This document shows, piece by piece, positions 50,874 through 63,757 of a stretch of 64,000 nt of DNA. A program made the position numbers and the translations under genes. The first letter of the stretch is position 1. Each line of letters opens with the position of its first letter. Origin of the DNA: Owenia fusiformis (Eukaryota; Annelida; Polychaeta; Sabellida; Oweniidae); contig CAIIXF020000001.1 of assembly GCA_903813345.2 (NCBI GenBank), positions 10,701,598 through 10,765,597 of the forward strand, read 5' to 3'. The notes below the pieces were generated by a model that did no database searches, had not been told where the DNA came from, and was given only the letters and a program-made list of their open reading frames with translations.

Positions 50874-53800
50874 TTACAAGTATACCATATCAACACTGTT
50901 TCCTACATTTTCAAACTGCATTTGGAACTTCCTGGCAAACTTCACAAATTTCTTGCCCTTTCTTGTGAGCTTAGGGAGTTTCTTGAAGTAGAGTTTGCTG
51001 GACCTTGTGAGTGTCTTTGGTCGATACTTGGAATGTATTGTTGTTGAGATCTGGTACGAGTCACCTGGAAACAAATACAATAATGGTTGAAAAAGATATA
51101 ATAGAAGGTATAACAGGGAGAAATTAGCCAGAATAACAAAACATTGCCATGTAAGGAGATCACACAATAAAAAATGTAAAAGAATAATATGATGAGAACT
51201 GGGGGGGGGGGGGGGGGGGCAGAACAATTCCTATCTGAAATTTAGACTGACAACATACATATATATGTGGATTATTTTCTGTGATTGAAGAAGTTCATAT
51301 TCAAAATCTCCCAATACTTTAATTCAGGTTACGTTTTCCTGATACATGTATCATACTCGTACAAAGCAATGGAGTCCTATTAATTACATCATTGCTGAAA
51401 ACATATTTATTACACCTACCTGTCTCAGTGATGGGATATGTCTTGCCATTTTGAACAAATGCAAGTTCTACTTTCTGGAACACCTCTTCTCTAAATGCTG
51501 TAGCATTATATGGCACACCCTACAACATAATACCAATTTTAAGCAAGGTATATTATCTGACAAAGCCTACAATATAATATCATTTGAAACTTGGCATGGT
51601 GTGTATCATTCACCCTTCTGTCTTATTTGGAGATAAACTTCAGCATTTTTGGAACTGACTGAATGTTGGTGCATACTAGTTTCACACTAGTTTGAGCATG
51701 AATAAAACTTTCTTGAAAATTGAATAGAATGGCACACTATACAACATAATCCAATGTGCACAATAAGAGACAAATACAGTAGACTGTTTTAACAAACAAG
51801 ACACAGACTGAAAATATCACAACCCTCTGTCATTCTATTCATGTCTTTGTTTTTATTCTCAGAATCATACCTTTGACACTGAATCCATGAGGTATGAAGA
51901 AAATAATTGCCATCTAGGTTTGTAGTAATCCATGACAAGACCAGACCATTGTTTGTTGGCATAGTCCAGAATCTTAACAAAAAGAAAAGCTGTATTATTA
52001 ATTCATTCAAAATGGTATTCATGCTACAGTAACACCTGTCTTAGTCAACACCTCTCTCTAGTGAACACCTGTCTGAACACCTACCAACACTGAATAATAT
52101 TTCTCAGCAAAAAATGTTCAATATACCCAGGTTTTACTGTATCAGAATAAAACAAAAAAAACTTGGATCAAAATATCTTTGTATTTATTCTTCTTGCACA
52201 TATAAGACATTATTTCAATGTCCGACCATAATAGGCTGCAACAAAAGGGAGGAAAGGGTTTAATCTTCATAAAATTACTCACACCAAGAGAACTATAACA
52301 ATAATATAACATTAACATATCAATGTTTATGAAATCCAAAGGAAAAAAACATGATCCCCACAATGATTCATTCAATGCAAGATTTTGTAGTTTTAATTTT
52401 TAATTTGAAAAAATCTGAAAATGCAGCCTCAGTAACCTACCTCACCATTGGGCCCCCATGTAGTTATCTGGTATCTTGCATTCAGGTCATATTGCTGTTT
52501 CTCTTTTGGGTTGACTCCCAGAGCCTGAGCTGAGGCAAGCCATTTGCCAAGCATGAAATGTTCATCTGTGGCAAGCACCTGATCTAGATCTTCTAGGAGG
52601 TCAAGTAGGGCTCCTATCGCATTCCTGGTAATACAGTACATTAAAATACAACCCTGTTAATACATTAAAACACAATCATATTCGAGATTCACATAAAAGA
52701 ATGACTGAATTTTACAGTACACGTATTTATAATATTTAGCATGTGTTCCTTCCACTTCACTGATTGGTCGAGAAAGGGTCAGTGTGGTAGATTTAAAATG
52801 ATTTATTACCCGGACTGTCACAGGCACCAATCTTTGGGGCAGGGCTACTAAACTGTAATACGGTCTATACTAGGCAGAGGGTACTTCATAACTAGACTCT
52901 GCGCGCAGGGTAGTTGCGTGGAATATTTGGACAAAATTTATGTAATGCAGCCAGTCTGTCCAGCAGTACAGAACAATGAGAATATCTCATTTTTCAAGGT
53001 GCGATAAAAATAGTAAACGCCTTACAGGAGGGCATCCTGATCTTTGTTCTTGTAGGCAGTGATGAGGTCTGTGTACTTCTGTATAGAGATAACCTGTAGA
53101 CTCTGCCTTGTCAGATCCACCAAGTCATACCTAAATATATAAAAGGAAATATGTAACATTGATCACAAATCTCTGAGCATGAATGAAACCAGGGATAAAG
53201 AAACCAGTGGTTCAATACCACAACATTCCTCACTACTTAAAATTCATTTTATTGTTGTAACCATGGAAATCATGATGTCATAGTTGTAATGCCTGGGTCA
53301 CATTTGCTGCGATTCACCGGCCGGCGCCTGGCCGGTTGAGTATTTTGTTCAAAATTGAATACATTTCTGAGCAAAATACTCAATAAGCCAGGTGCCGTAG
53401 TGAAAATCGAGTAAAAGTGACCAAGGCATTAGAGACAAACTCCAAAATTCTTAATTTAAGAAATTCTTCTAGTAATGAACCCCATTATAGATTACCATAG
53501 TATGAAATTTGAAAATCAAATTGGTAAGCGAGAAAACCCTGTAGATGAATTCTCTAACACTGCATATAAACTTAGAGGATGTTTTCAGGGTATAATAAGC
53601 ATATTTCAAAGACACCAAAAATTCTTTATTTAAAATGGATATGAATACAGCCATTACAAAATGATTCACAGTTTATTATAGCTTTGGGATTGCATTTACA
53701 GTTTGTAATCTTTCTTTACCAAACAAATCATCATCAATGTGTAAAGGAATGATAGTAGTGTCATATATTCTTACTTGAACAGTTTGCTCATTGAGAATGG

Positions 53801-56800
53801 TTTTGACTGAGCAGCCATGATCATGTTATCCCAGGCCATTAGGACATCATTAGGGTCATACCACACCTAGAAGGAAATGTGGATGTTATTTCTGTAGTAT
53901 GCAGTCATCTACTAATATGACATGTATGTAATATATGTAACTATGGCAACGTTGCAATTTACTACCTTTTAAAGAATTCATACGCTTAAACTGAATCTTT
54001 TTGTGCACATTAAAATAAATGTGTATTTCTAAAATTTGTACATTAGACTAAATAATAAATGTTGGTTAGTTGTGTTTCTGATATTCTATATGTGTTTAAT
54101 ACTGTACACAGGGTGTGAAGAAATTATTGGTGGAATATTTTCACCAATAAATCTTCCTGCCATCAGATATTATAAACATTGAAATAAAATGATTCATAGT
54201 TTATTCTGATTTGTTCAATTACATCAAAACCGCTTAAATCCAAAATTCAATAAAATCCATGATTTGATATCTAAATTAATCCCATGGCTTATCTAATAGC
54301 AGGGCTTATATAAAACAAATATACAAGTTTATTAAAACCTACCGCTGGTTTAATGCTCAAACTAGGACGAGACTTGAATATTTGACGACTTGCAAAGTTG
54401 GAATAGCCTGTTGTGCAATTCAATATACCACTCTAGCAAACATGCAAGAAAAATGAAACATGCAGCTACTAAAAGTGTCTCAAAATACAGAAACGTGGGA
54501 TTAACGTAACACAACCAAAGAATTGCACGAGAGACAAAAAACTCATTAAATACATGTAGCAGCTATAACACCTGTCCTTAAGGTAATTTTCAGTCCATGA
54601 TGACATTACATTTGCTGCACAAGATTGTTGTCTGAGTTCTTTAACACTCGATGCAATAGGTTGAGGGTTGGCCCATGGAGTAACAAGCACATAATAACAA
54701 AGGAAACCAACACAATGTTGATAATGTACAAATGGGGCCAAGCAGTGAGACATTTGATTGATGCCTTATATTATTCTTGCTGCTATGCCCGAACCCTCCG
54801 AACCCCCCCCCCCACCAAAAATTCTTTCAAAATCATGCAGTTTTTCACCATTCTGAGCACTTATCATGTGATTTTGGCCATTTTTGGGCTAAAGTTGTAA
54901 AAGTGACCCCCCTGGAATTTTTTAAAGTGTGAACCCCCTCTTGGCAAATCCTGGCTACAGGACTGTTACTAAGCCATGCAAGCGAGCGTATTACAACACA
55001 AATCTGGACTCACGCTTTGCTTGATATCAAGTCGTGGCCTCACAATAACTTGAATGCCATCTTGGCCTACTGTGGCCCCATTGGTACAGTTCAGCACTGA
55101 GTACTAGATTAGTATGCATGACATACATGTAGTGATGTAGTGATTCCACAAACATGTATACCAGGTACATGCACAATTTGCACATAATGTGGCTCAAAGT
55201 AATTGCTCATCAGTCAACCACAAGCAGTTTTTCAGTAAAACTTGAATACAATTTTGTATGGTGGTGGTATTGAAATGGGGGCCTGTATCTGATGTTAAGT
55301 AAACTTGGCGTGATAAAACTGTGCCCATGAACAAAACTGGTACAGCTTTCCCATATTGTCAAATTTGATACTGCTAACCCATTAAGCTCCTGGTGGTTGA
55401 CTAACACGTCAAGAGCTAACTCCATGTCCACCATAAAGCCAGAAGGCATAATCATAAGGATATTCATGTATGTGGTTCCCAAGTGGTCAGAAAATAGATA
55501 CAAGACTAGCATTGTTATCTCATTAGTACAAGCACTCAAAGGGGTCTAAAAGCCAATTATAAAAGCAGATACAGCCTCTAAAATATCAGACACACTGAAA
55601 AGGATATTACTGTTGAAGTGTCTTCAACAACATCTCAACTCACTGTCTGCTTCATGTCCAGTCTTGGAGAGAGAATGATCTGAATGCCTTGGGGACCATC
55701 TTTGACTCCAGCTCCATTGAATACAGAGTTCTACGGAGAACATGCAGACATTGATTGTAATTAATACTTATGTAGCATAATGTTAGCAGAGGGGTATAGA
55801 CAGAGGGAGATAACTAAATACTTTGCAGTTGTATTGAGCTCTTAAATATTGTTAGTATTAATGTTTAAAAACTGGGAAGGAACTCTGCCCTGGTGTAATG
55901 CTGATGGTTCATTCAAAGCAATATATTTTCTGATATGCACAATGAATGACATGATTAAATGGTAAATGGAATAAATCATTTAAGCAACTTTAGGGACACT
56001 TCCTTCAAAGTTTAAAAGCTGAGCAGAAAAGCACATTATAAAACTAGATAATGGCAACTCCGCGGAGTAGCAAATCCCAACGAACAAAATATCAATTAGC
56101 GAATTCCAATCAATTATACTCATTACTTTGGTTAAAATTGAAAAAATTAGATTTTAGAATTGCGAATTCCTGCAAAGCAGCCATTTTGAATTTTCTGAGA
56201 TACAAATCTGAAAAATAATACCATAATTGTGATCTACTCCAAAATTCCTTCAATTTGAGTATAATATAGCCATACTTTGAAGGGATCGAAAAATTATTGC
56301 GAAATCGTACATTAGACGGCCATTTTGAATTTTACGAGGCTCGAATCAGAAAAAAGATACAATATTTGCAATCTGCTCTTAATTGCCTTTCATTTGAGTA
56401 TAATAAAGCTATACTTTAGAAAGATCTAAAATTTAGCGAAAATTTCTGTTTTCCTGTCCCCCCATACACGGCCCCTGTGGGTCAGGATGAAAAACACGGA
56501 ATACATGTGAAATAGATAAATGTTGTGAATATACTACCAAAATTTCAAACAATAATATTAATTACTTTGGTTCAGAATGAAAAATTTATGATTTTTGTGA
56601 AAAAGTCCCGTCATTTTTAAAGCGGCGGCCATCTTGAAAAATTTACACCAATATACATCTTTCCACTAAATATGAGAAAATCCGTCTACTAGTATTTGAG
56701 TTAACTTCCGGACAGACGGACGGACTGACTGACTGACGGACGGACAGACGGATGGACGGAGGGCTTCACTATATCCCTACCGAACTTCGTTTGTTGGGAT

Positions 56801-59800
56801 AAAAAGAAAGAGGGCTTCTATCAAAACATTAAAGATGCATTATACCATAGCTTTCTCGCCCAGACAATCAACGATGTCCCTTTGTTTGCTTATATAATAT
56901 CTCACATACCATGGATATATCTTGAGAATAACTTATGGGTATATTATTGCCAAAACATTGAAATACTGTACGCCCGGTATTATTCGCGTGCGATTAACTT
57001 TCACGCTTTTCGCGATTATCGTCGCGAAATTGCCAATTAAATCCCCGGGAATTTGTTATTACTACTATTAGTAGTACAGTACTGTGCAACTCCAGAATGG
57101 CTCCCAGAATGCAACATTGATACTCTCACGATTCTTGATGTTGTGAGTACAAAATTCGAATAACTACTATTCTAGTAATACAAAATTCGAATAACTACTA
57201 TTCTAGTAATACAAAATACGAATTCAAACTGCTTTTTCGTTTTAAAATAAGACCGAAATTAACGATGCGATAATAGAAGTTGATATGCAACTTGCCGATG
57301 ATAAAGATCCCAGTTATTGTATATCTGATCCAACTATGACATCAGGTAAGTCGCAATTACTGTACATCTACTAGTAATTTAGCTTGAGAATTCCGAGAAT
57401 AATGAATTTCAAACTAGTGAAATTCGGGAAATTTAATAGCCGCGAAACCTTTTTTTTGCAAAATTCGCGAAATTAAAGCTCGCGAATAATACCCGGCGTA
57501 CAGTAATCAACAGAACAACCAACCTCTGGAATTAAACAGAATCGATTCCTCGGCTAGCGAGGGGAATCCCCGTTTAGTCACACAAGCGCCCAAACACGCC
57601 TTGAACCAAGCAGCCAATCAGGTTCATGATAAACAAATTCAATGACCAATCAAATAACAGGAGGATTTTCCTGGTATATTTAAACTTCAGATTGAATCAA
57701 TTTCTGTTAAAATAATTAGATCGGTCAGCACAATTGCAAAATTAACACTGAAAGCGGGGGATTTAAGACTTCTTCTTTGGTAAGTAGATGGGTGAATATG
57801 TGGTTAGGCTCAATATGCAAAAAGGTCCAGAGGGATCTTGATTGTGCTATCCTATGGTATAGAGCCTCTTTAAGATGCAGCTAACTGAGATTTAAACAGA
57901 TGAAGGACTTAATGCAAGGCCACATGCTCCTTTGCACTTTGAATAGCAAGATGCAAGCTATATGTAAGAAGCACTGGCCCATGGTTATTATTATGCACTG
58001 TATCTATTTTGCTCTTAACCCATGGTTGATCGAAAGTTTCTAAATACATTTGCCATCTGATGGATGTTCTCACTTGGCTTGTAGACTCCAGAGATTCTCC
58101 TGGTGAGAACCTTGGCTTGAGAGATTAAAATGGTATAATTCAACCAGAAGAGCAGAGGACAACTGTACAGATGTCACAATGGGTGAAGAACAAAATAGGT
58201 ATCACATCAATCACACAAGACATGTTTGTTTGGACACACATGCAAGACACACATAACATACATCAATGGATAGTCTCTTTGAGGGTCTCTTGCTGATGAC
58301 ATTTTTCCTACCATGGTGCTTCAAGCCATCTGTAGCATTCAATATACCTGACTAGAGTAGAATGACACACAGGATAATACATAATATACCTAACACCATA
58401 GGTTTCAAGCACATGTAGATTGACCAGATTTCTCCAAACAAAATAGTCATAAAGTTAAAACATGCAAACCAAATGTAAATCTGAAAAATCAACTGATCTG
58501 CAGATCTGCAACTTCATGGTGTTTGAAGAAATTAAATAGACTCCAATAACATTTTGACTTTAGAGGATATTTCATAGAAACATGGATTTCCACTTCAATT
58601 TAAAATCTAAGCTTATGTTTCCTCCTTCATTGGTGCCAACTAAAAAATGAAAATAATATTGAAACATTCTGAAAAGATAAAAAAGTTTTAAAGATGAATT
58701 TATGCATAAATATTAATTTAACTTAAAATATGACTGAAACTACATGTACATGTAGGTCTAAACAAATATGAGTGTTAACAAGTTTATCAATTTTGGTTAC
58801 TTTTTTGTTTTTACTTCTTTTGTCTAACTTACCGCTAATAAAGTCCAAGCCTTTTCAATGTTATCATTTGTTCCAGTATATCGTCTCTTCACAAAAGCAG
58901 CAACCCTAAGTAATACAAGAAATATGTGTAAATGAATAAGTATATGTACATTTATATTATGGACACTGGTTGACAGACATTATAATAAATTTGAACTTAT
59001 GATATACCAAATTAAAGATAAGTAAATCCCCTATCAATTGGTATATAATATGACATATTTTCAAAAATAAAATCAATATTTATTTTTGAAATACAAGTGT
59101 TCAATTTTTTTGGACCACCCTGTAGATTTAAACTATTGTTGACCTCTCAAAATGAGAATTGTATATGTAGCTGTAAACCAAAAGTAACTGAGTGAGATTC
59201 ACTTTCTAATATATACTTGTACACCTATCTAGAGGTAAACTGGCTAAATTGTATACATCAAATGTTATCCAAGAATTCACATTAAATAGACAGGACTAGA
59301 AGTATTCAAACCCAGGAAGGCGTACTGTTATCAGTCGTCTAATCTCAAAAGATCAGATCATCAGAAAATCCTTGTAAAATACCTACATGTGTGAACATCT
59401 AAATAAAATAAACCTCTTGATATGAACTCTTCAAATAATTCAACCAATATTCATTTGAGACTAATTTTACCGTAATTGCAGTTACAACTTACCAGTCCAT
59501 GATATTCCTTGGTTCTGTTCTCCAGATATTCTCATTCATGAACTCATAGACCATGTTGTTCTGATTGATCCCCTCTGGTGTAAGGCCTGTACCAATCATA
59601 GTGCTGTCAGTGAAGTTTCTACCAACAAATGGATTCTGAAATTACAAGAATAATATCCAACTTTAATGATGTAAAAGTTACAAGACACGTTCGGTGTTTT
59701 GACCTACAAATCAAAACGTTCAGAGTAAAGAAATCTGTTCTAATTCAATAAGTGGTACCACAAAATTATGATTTGGATCAATAGATCAGCTCGGAGGCCA

Positions 59801-62800
59801 GTGGGATATTTACATTACTACCATTCTACTTCATTAACAATTTCAAATTACATGAATGAGGGACCCATTTTATGAAAGCACATTTAAGTGCAAAAAATAT
59901 ATGTATTTTCCATTCTTGCTCCAATACCTTATTGATGCTCTCAAGATTGCCAAACATTTGGTTGTTGCCTCCAAAGTTGTGCAACATGCACCAGATGAAG
60001 GGCTGGCCGTAGTAGGATTCCAATCTCTGGTATTGAGGTGACAGCTCTGCCATCAGGTCCAATACAATCATATGTCCCTGCAAGATGAATATATAAAGTA
60101 ATTATGAGAAGGGGCCTGACAAGGTAATCATGATGCATCCAGAAATCTTAGTCTTAATCAATCGCTTAAATTGATGAGTTTGTTGAATCACTGATTTGTT
60201 GTTTTTGTGGGATGGTGAATTTATCCAAACAGTGAATAACATATCTTCGACTTTTGAGCCTATAGGAATGATTGCATTTACACATCCTTGCAATGGTTGC
60301 ATCAAGTAGAGTATGTGTCTATGTCATACCTGTGGGACACCAGTCAGAAGTGCCTTAGCTTGGGGAGGCTTCCAGAATCCACTGAGGAACAGCCAACCCT
60401 GCATAAGCCTATGAACAGGTACAACATGGAAACAATATCAATATTACATTTAATGTTTCTAGTGCTTTAAGTTCTTTAAGGATTTGGCTGATAAAAAATA
60501 TGTGATTTATAGACAACGACAAGCTTAATATAGGAATGAAAATTGCATGCAACTGATTTTCCACAAGAAAAATAGTCAGCATTTTGAAACAAACAGTTTT
60601 TTTAACACAACAAGCCCTTTATAGAAAAGTTCTAAAAATGAAATAATTTAAATTGAGATAAACTAAATAATAAGCCTCCATAGTAGCAAACAGACAGTCA
60701 TCTTTCAGTTTGATATTTTAACCACGCACAGATTTTCTATATTCCGAAATAAACTTAGTTCAGCTGATGGGATAACCAAAATCTAACCAACCATATTGCC
60801 TGTGAGTCTCCTGCTATCATAGCATCATACACAGCTTTACTAGTTGATGATAGGTAGGCAGGATCACTAGACTTGGGGGTCATCTCATTGAATGTATCTG
60901 TGTTGTAGATATGGCTGGTGTAGTTGAACTCTTTGATGTACTGGAAAAAATAATTATGAAATGTTCCCTAATTTGATAATTCTTTTATTGGTATCAATGT
61001 ATCAAATTGAACTTGTTAATATAATACAACTTCAAATGTTAATATTAAAATGTCAAAATTCATGCACCTTTGACAAATTCCAATCTTATTTGTTGAATAA
61101 CATGTACAAAATAATTATGAAATGTTCCCTAAATTGATAATTCTTTTATTGGTATCAATGTATCAAATTGAACTTGTTAATATAATACAACTTTCAAATG
61201 TTAATATTAAAATGTCAAATTTCATGCACCTTTGACAAATTCCAATCTTATTTGTTGAATAACATGTACAAAATAATTATGAAATGTTCCCTAAATTGAT
61301 AATTCTTTTATTGGTATCAATGTATCAAATTGAACTTGTTAATATAATACAACTTTCAAATGTTAATATTAAAATGTCAAATTTCATGCACCTTTGACAA
61401 ATTCTCATCTTATTTGTTGAATAACATGTACATGTTTATTTGGCACCTAATACTCCTTTTTGGGGGTCATAGCCATTATAACCTGTATTTATGTTACATA
61501 GATTTAAATATAAAAAATGAATATCTACTATGAAAACACATAAAAACAATCATACCTCCTTGATAAAATCCCCTCCTATTTGTTGAAACAGCTTATCATT
61601 TGGGTCTAAGAGATATGTGCTGAAAATAAGAATAACTAACTAACTGGATGTACATGCAGGTTTCGACAATGTAGTTTGTCATGTAAATGAGCAAATATAG
61701 CTTTGTAGTATAATGGTATTTTTGAGGAAATACACTGGAGCAAGTAAGATTTTACGACAGGGAATTTCACACACTGTTGACTCATGGGCTTTCAATTAGA
61801 AGGGTATGCAACTCTGTGTTGTAAACCTTCAAATGAGCAGTGCCATGCTTCCCTTTTTGTGGTAATATTTCAAAAAGTATTTGATAAATGTATATGTTTT
61901 AGTATTATTTTGAATAAAAATCAATTTTCAATATGATTAAAGCATAAAATATGTTCAGTCTCATGTAAAAGTAAACAAGAGTATTGCATGGGTAATTATT
62001 CAAGAACACATTCCAATAAAAACATAATTTGTGGGAGAATGTTCACTCTCTGTATTGTCATAATTATGATGAATTCCATTTTTTATTAAATTATCAACAT
62101 GTATGTAGGTGATCATGTTTTTATTTTTGAGTTATTTCTTTAAATCATCCCTAAAAAGTAAAAAATAGGATTTTCTTGGAATGTGTACATTCTCCAATCC
62201 TTAAAACCCAAAAGGCAATGCTTATGTATGAAATATGGGAAGTTGCCTACCCTTCTAGTTGAAAGCCCATGGTTGACTCAAAGAAGGCAGGCAATTTAAC
62301 AGGATTTCAATAAAATTAACATATTTTTCTGGAGAAATGTTTATCTAAATGAATTCAAATTGTGTTGACTATCTTTGAAGCTGACCTACCAGCAGTATTG
62401 GTCCTTGAATCCTCCCCAGTCACTGAGGCGAGTTATACTGGAATTTGGGAACAGCCTGGAATTCAGCAACATCACATACCAGTATAAGTGTTAACCATGG
62501 AGAAAACAATTTACAACTTATAGGCGAGTGCCTCTCATGGTGATATACATTTCAGTATAAGAGGACATTACAAACAAAATTTTCTCAAGTTAAATCATCT
62601 CTCTTTCTATAGCAATAAACTTGACTACAAAGAAGAAATATATATATTATGAACTGATAATGTAAATGAAAACAGAGAGGTGATCAAATATATCTATAGC
62701 TCATATATATATGTGTACAGGCATTACCTCGTTAGGCCCTTTGGCACATGTCCAGCAAAGGCTGGGAGAACAGGTGTCATTCCAAACACTGCCATTCTCT

Positions 62801-62884
62801 CGAGAATCTTGTGTTGGAGGGCCAGTTGTTGTTGGTGCCAGTTGTCAGAGAGGGGACCACCCCATCCTCGAATGTTACCCATCC
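50874..62884 (-). CDS. NAGLU: Alpha-N-acetylglucosaminidase (GH89), 5' end off window
   Basis: Constitutive exons in order: 62728-62884 (5' border could be 62890), 62390-62455, 61556-61619, 60792-60940, 60330-60408, 59928-60077, 59493-59635, 58833-58905, [cassette], 53775-53866, 53026-53130, 52441-52624, 51871-51972, 51420-51519, 50874-51064. All phases match. Family hallmarks: [22 protein letters not shown], holding the catalytic acid Glu; [37 protein letters not shown], holding the second catalytic Glu; [24 protein letters not shown]. The enzyme removes terminal N-acetylglucosamine from heparan sulfate in lysosomes. The N-terminal exons, with the signal peptide, are beyond the right edge. 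The exon 60792/60330 junction uses a GTTGGT donor and an ATAG acceptor, which restores the conserved WLMQGW. The C-terminus carries a basic extension absent from the human protein. Confidence 0.96.
53291..53430. mobile_element. GC-tipped foldback element, copy 2
   Basis: Matches 45897-46038: gcctgggtcacatttgctgc at the left, 'gtaaaagtgaccaaggc' at the right, and 'gagtattttgttcaaaattg' inside. Lies in a NAGLU intron. Confidence 0.75.
54343..54432 (-). CDS. NAGLU: NAGLU cassette exon 4 of 4
   Basis: 90 bases, phase 0 on both sides, acceptor tgctag, donor GTAGGT. Encodes 30 residues beginning [17 protein letters not shown] and ending SLSIKPA, leading straight into VWYDPNDV of the next constitutive exon. 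Confidence 0.75.
54788..54963 (-). mobile_element. 'tagccag' repeat in the NAGLU cassette region
   Basis: A reverse-orientation copy of 13574-13783 with 'caccattctgagcactt', 'cccctggaattttt' and 'ctcttggcaaatcctggcta'. It sits between cassette exons 3 and 4. Confidence 0.7.
55014..55103 (-). CDS. NAGLU: NAGLU cassette exon 3 of 4
   Basis: 90 bases, phase 0 on both sides, acceptor atctag, donor GTGAGT. Encodes 30 residues beginning [16 protein letters not shown] and ending PRLDIKQS. Its YSVLNCT start is nearest to the vertebrate SVYNCS form. Confidence 0.75.
55644..55730 (-). CDS. NAGLU: NAGLU cassette exon 2 of 4
   Basis: 87 bases, phase 0 on both sides, acceptor ccgtag, donor GTGAGT. Encodes 29 residues beginning [12 protein letters not shown] and ending PRLDMKQT. 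Unlike the other three it lacks the Asn-x-Thr motif at the start. Closest to cassette 3. Confidence 0.75.
55990..56815. repeat. Dispersed repeat with a cggacgg microsatellite end
   Basis: Starts with a 'ggcaactccgcggagtagca' core shared with 850-880. It contains the twice-repeated phrase 'ggccattttgaattttacga' or similar, and ends with a run of cggacggactgac repeats (56712-56760), then 'gggcttcactatatccctac'. It lies between cassette exons 1 and 2 of NAGLU. Boundaries are approximate. Confidence 0.5.
56963..57507. mobile_element. Foldback element with internal direct repeats
   Basis: The ends are tactgtacgcccggtattat and 'aataatacccggcgtacagt'. The arms continue with 'cgcgaa'-rich inverted blocks. 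The interior holds a short direct repeat (acaaaattcgaataactact) near 57149-57230. Located in the NAGLU cassette region. Confidence 0.7.
57508..58261. other. Spacer between NAGLU cassette exons 1 and 2
   Basis: I looked for a further copy of the 30-residue cassette here on the minus strand and did not find one. No repeat ends were recognised. Confidence 0.4.
58262..58351 (-). CDS. NAGLU: NAGLU cassette exon 1 of 4
   Basis: 90 bases, phase 0 on both sides, acceptor ctctag, donor GTATGT. Encodes 30 residues beginning [14 protein letters not shown], with an N-glycosylation motif (NAT). It aligns with the human segment starting SVYNCSGE. Closest to cassette 4. Confidence 0.75.
60951..61433. repeat. 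Tandem array of ~161-base units, 3 copies
   Basis: Units start 'taattatgaaatgttcccta' at 60951, 61112 and 61274 (periods 161 and 162) and are nearly identical over 'tttattggtatcaatgtatc' and 'aacatgtaca'. It fills most of the intron before NAGLU exon 60792-60940 and begins only about ten bases from that exon's acceptor. Confidence 0.85.
61784..62275. mobile_element. Inverted-end element in a NAGLU intron
   Basis: The left end 'catgggctttcaattagaag' and the right end 'cttctagttgaaagcccatg' are inverted copies, with matching inner 'ggtatgcaact / agttgcctacc'. Part of its interior recurs at 31305-31540. No transposase frame. Confidence 0.75.
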
Positions 62885-62890
62885 TGGCCC

Positions 62891-63012
62891 TGAAGATTTA
62901 AAACAGTAAATGCAGTCCCCTGAGTGTTATGTTAAAATAGAGAGTTATAAGCAAGTGGTATGTTTGTGGAGACGACTGTGTTTAATTCATCTTTTTAACT
63001 TATTGCCTTTTG
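62891..63012. other. NAGLU intron leading off the right side
   Basis: No upstream NAGLU exon was found between here and the window end, so the first coding exons lie beyond position 64000. Confidence 0.5.
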
Positions 63013-63693
63013 TCATGGGCGTAGCGCCTGTTACGCACAGAATGCCCGTGTGTACCAATTGTTTCAAGATTTTTCAAAAACTAGGCCTTTAAAAGCGTAT
63101 TTATTTATGATTGTTAATATTGTGTAAATAGGCAATTCTTCAGATAGCCAGATAATTTCTATATTTTGTAATCTTCAATTAATACAGTTTGTCCAAGCAT
63201 ATCCATCGATATCGTTTTGTTTTTCTGGTCCTTTAAAATCAATGTTTCAAGATAGATTCGACGCACTGTGCTTATTTCATGTCCACATGGACGATTTTGT
63301 AATCAACAGAGAAAGTGTCTTAGATATATGGGCCAGAAGGAAGCCAAGGAGGCTTGCTTTAGCCTTGAACTGAGCTTTTGCCAGTTTACCATGGACATTA
63401 CATTTGACCTGAGACCCTTGGTGAAGACTGCAAATGAATTGGAAAAAATAAAATTTGCTAAAATGCATCAATTTATTTGCACATTTTCTGATAACTCCGT
63501 ATTTTTAACGATTTTGTTTTGTCAGAATTGAATTATCTAAAGTTAAAAAAACACTCAGATTGTATCAAATAACGTCTCTGAAAAAAATTTGGCGGGGGAA
63601 CATGCCCCCGACCCCCAATATGCGCGGCCGTTGGCCACGCAGTCAGGCATCAGCGAGTGCGTACCAACTCAAAAAATAGCCCTACGCCCATGA
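63013..63693. mobile_element. Element with 'tgtcatgggcgtag' inverted ends
   Basis: The left end tgtcatgggcgtagcg and the right end ctacgcccatgaca are inverted. The GC-rich stretch near the right (catgcccccgacccccaata; gcggccgttggccacgcag) differs from the AT-rich rest. An 87-residue ORF (63268-63531) lies inside but has no recognised domain. Confidence 0.65.
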
Positions 63694-63757
63694 CAGTAAA
63701 CAGATATTTATGATATTCCATTTTAACAAATGATTCAAATGAAAACAAATATATGTA

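Noticed and set aside
63268-63531. 87-residue plus ORF as a gene or NAGLU exon
   Set aside because: It lies inside an inverted-end element, has no NAGLU resemblance and is on the opposite strand to NAGLU.
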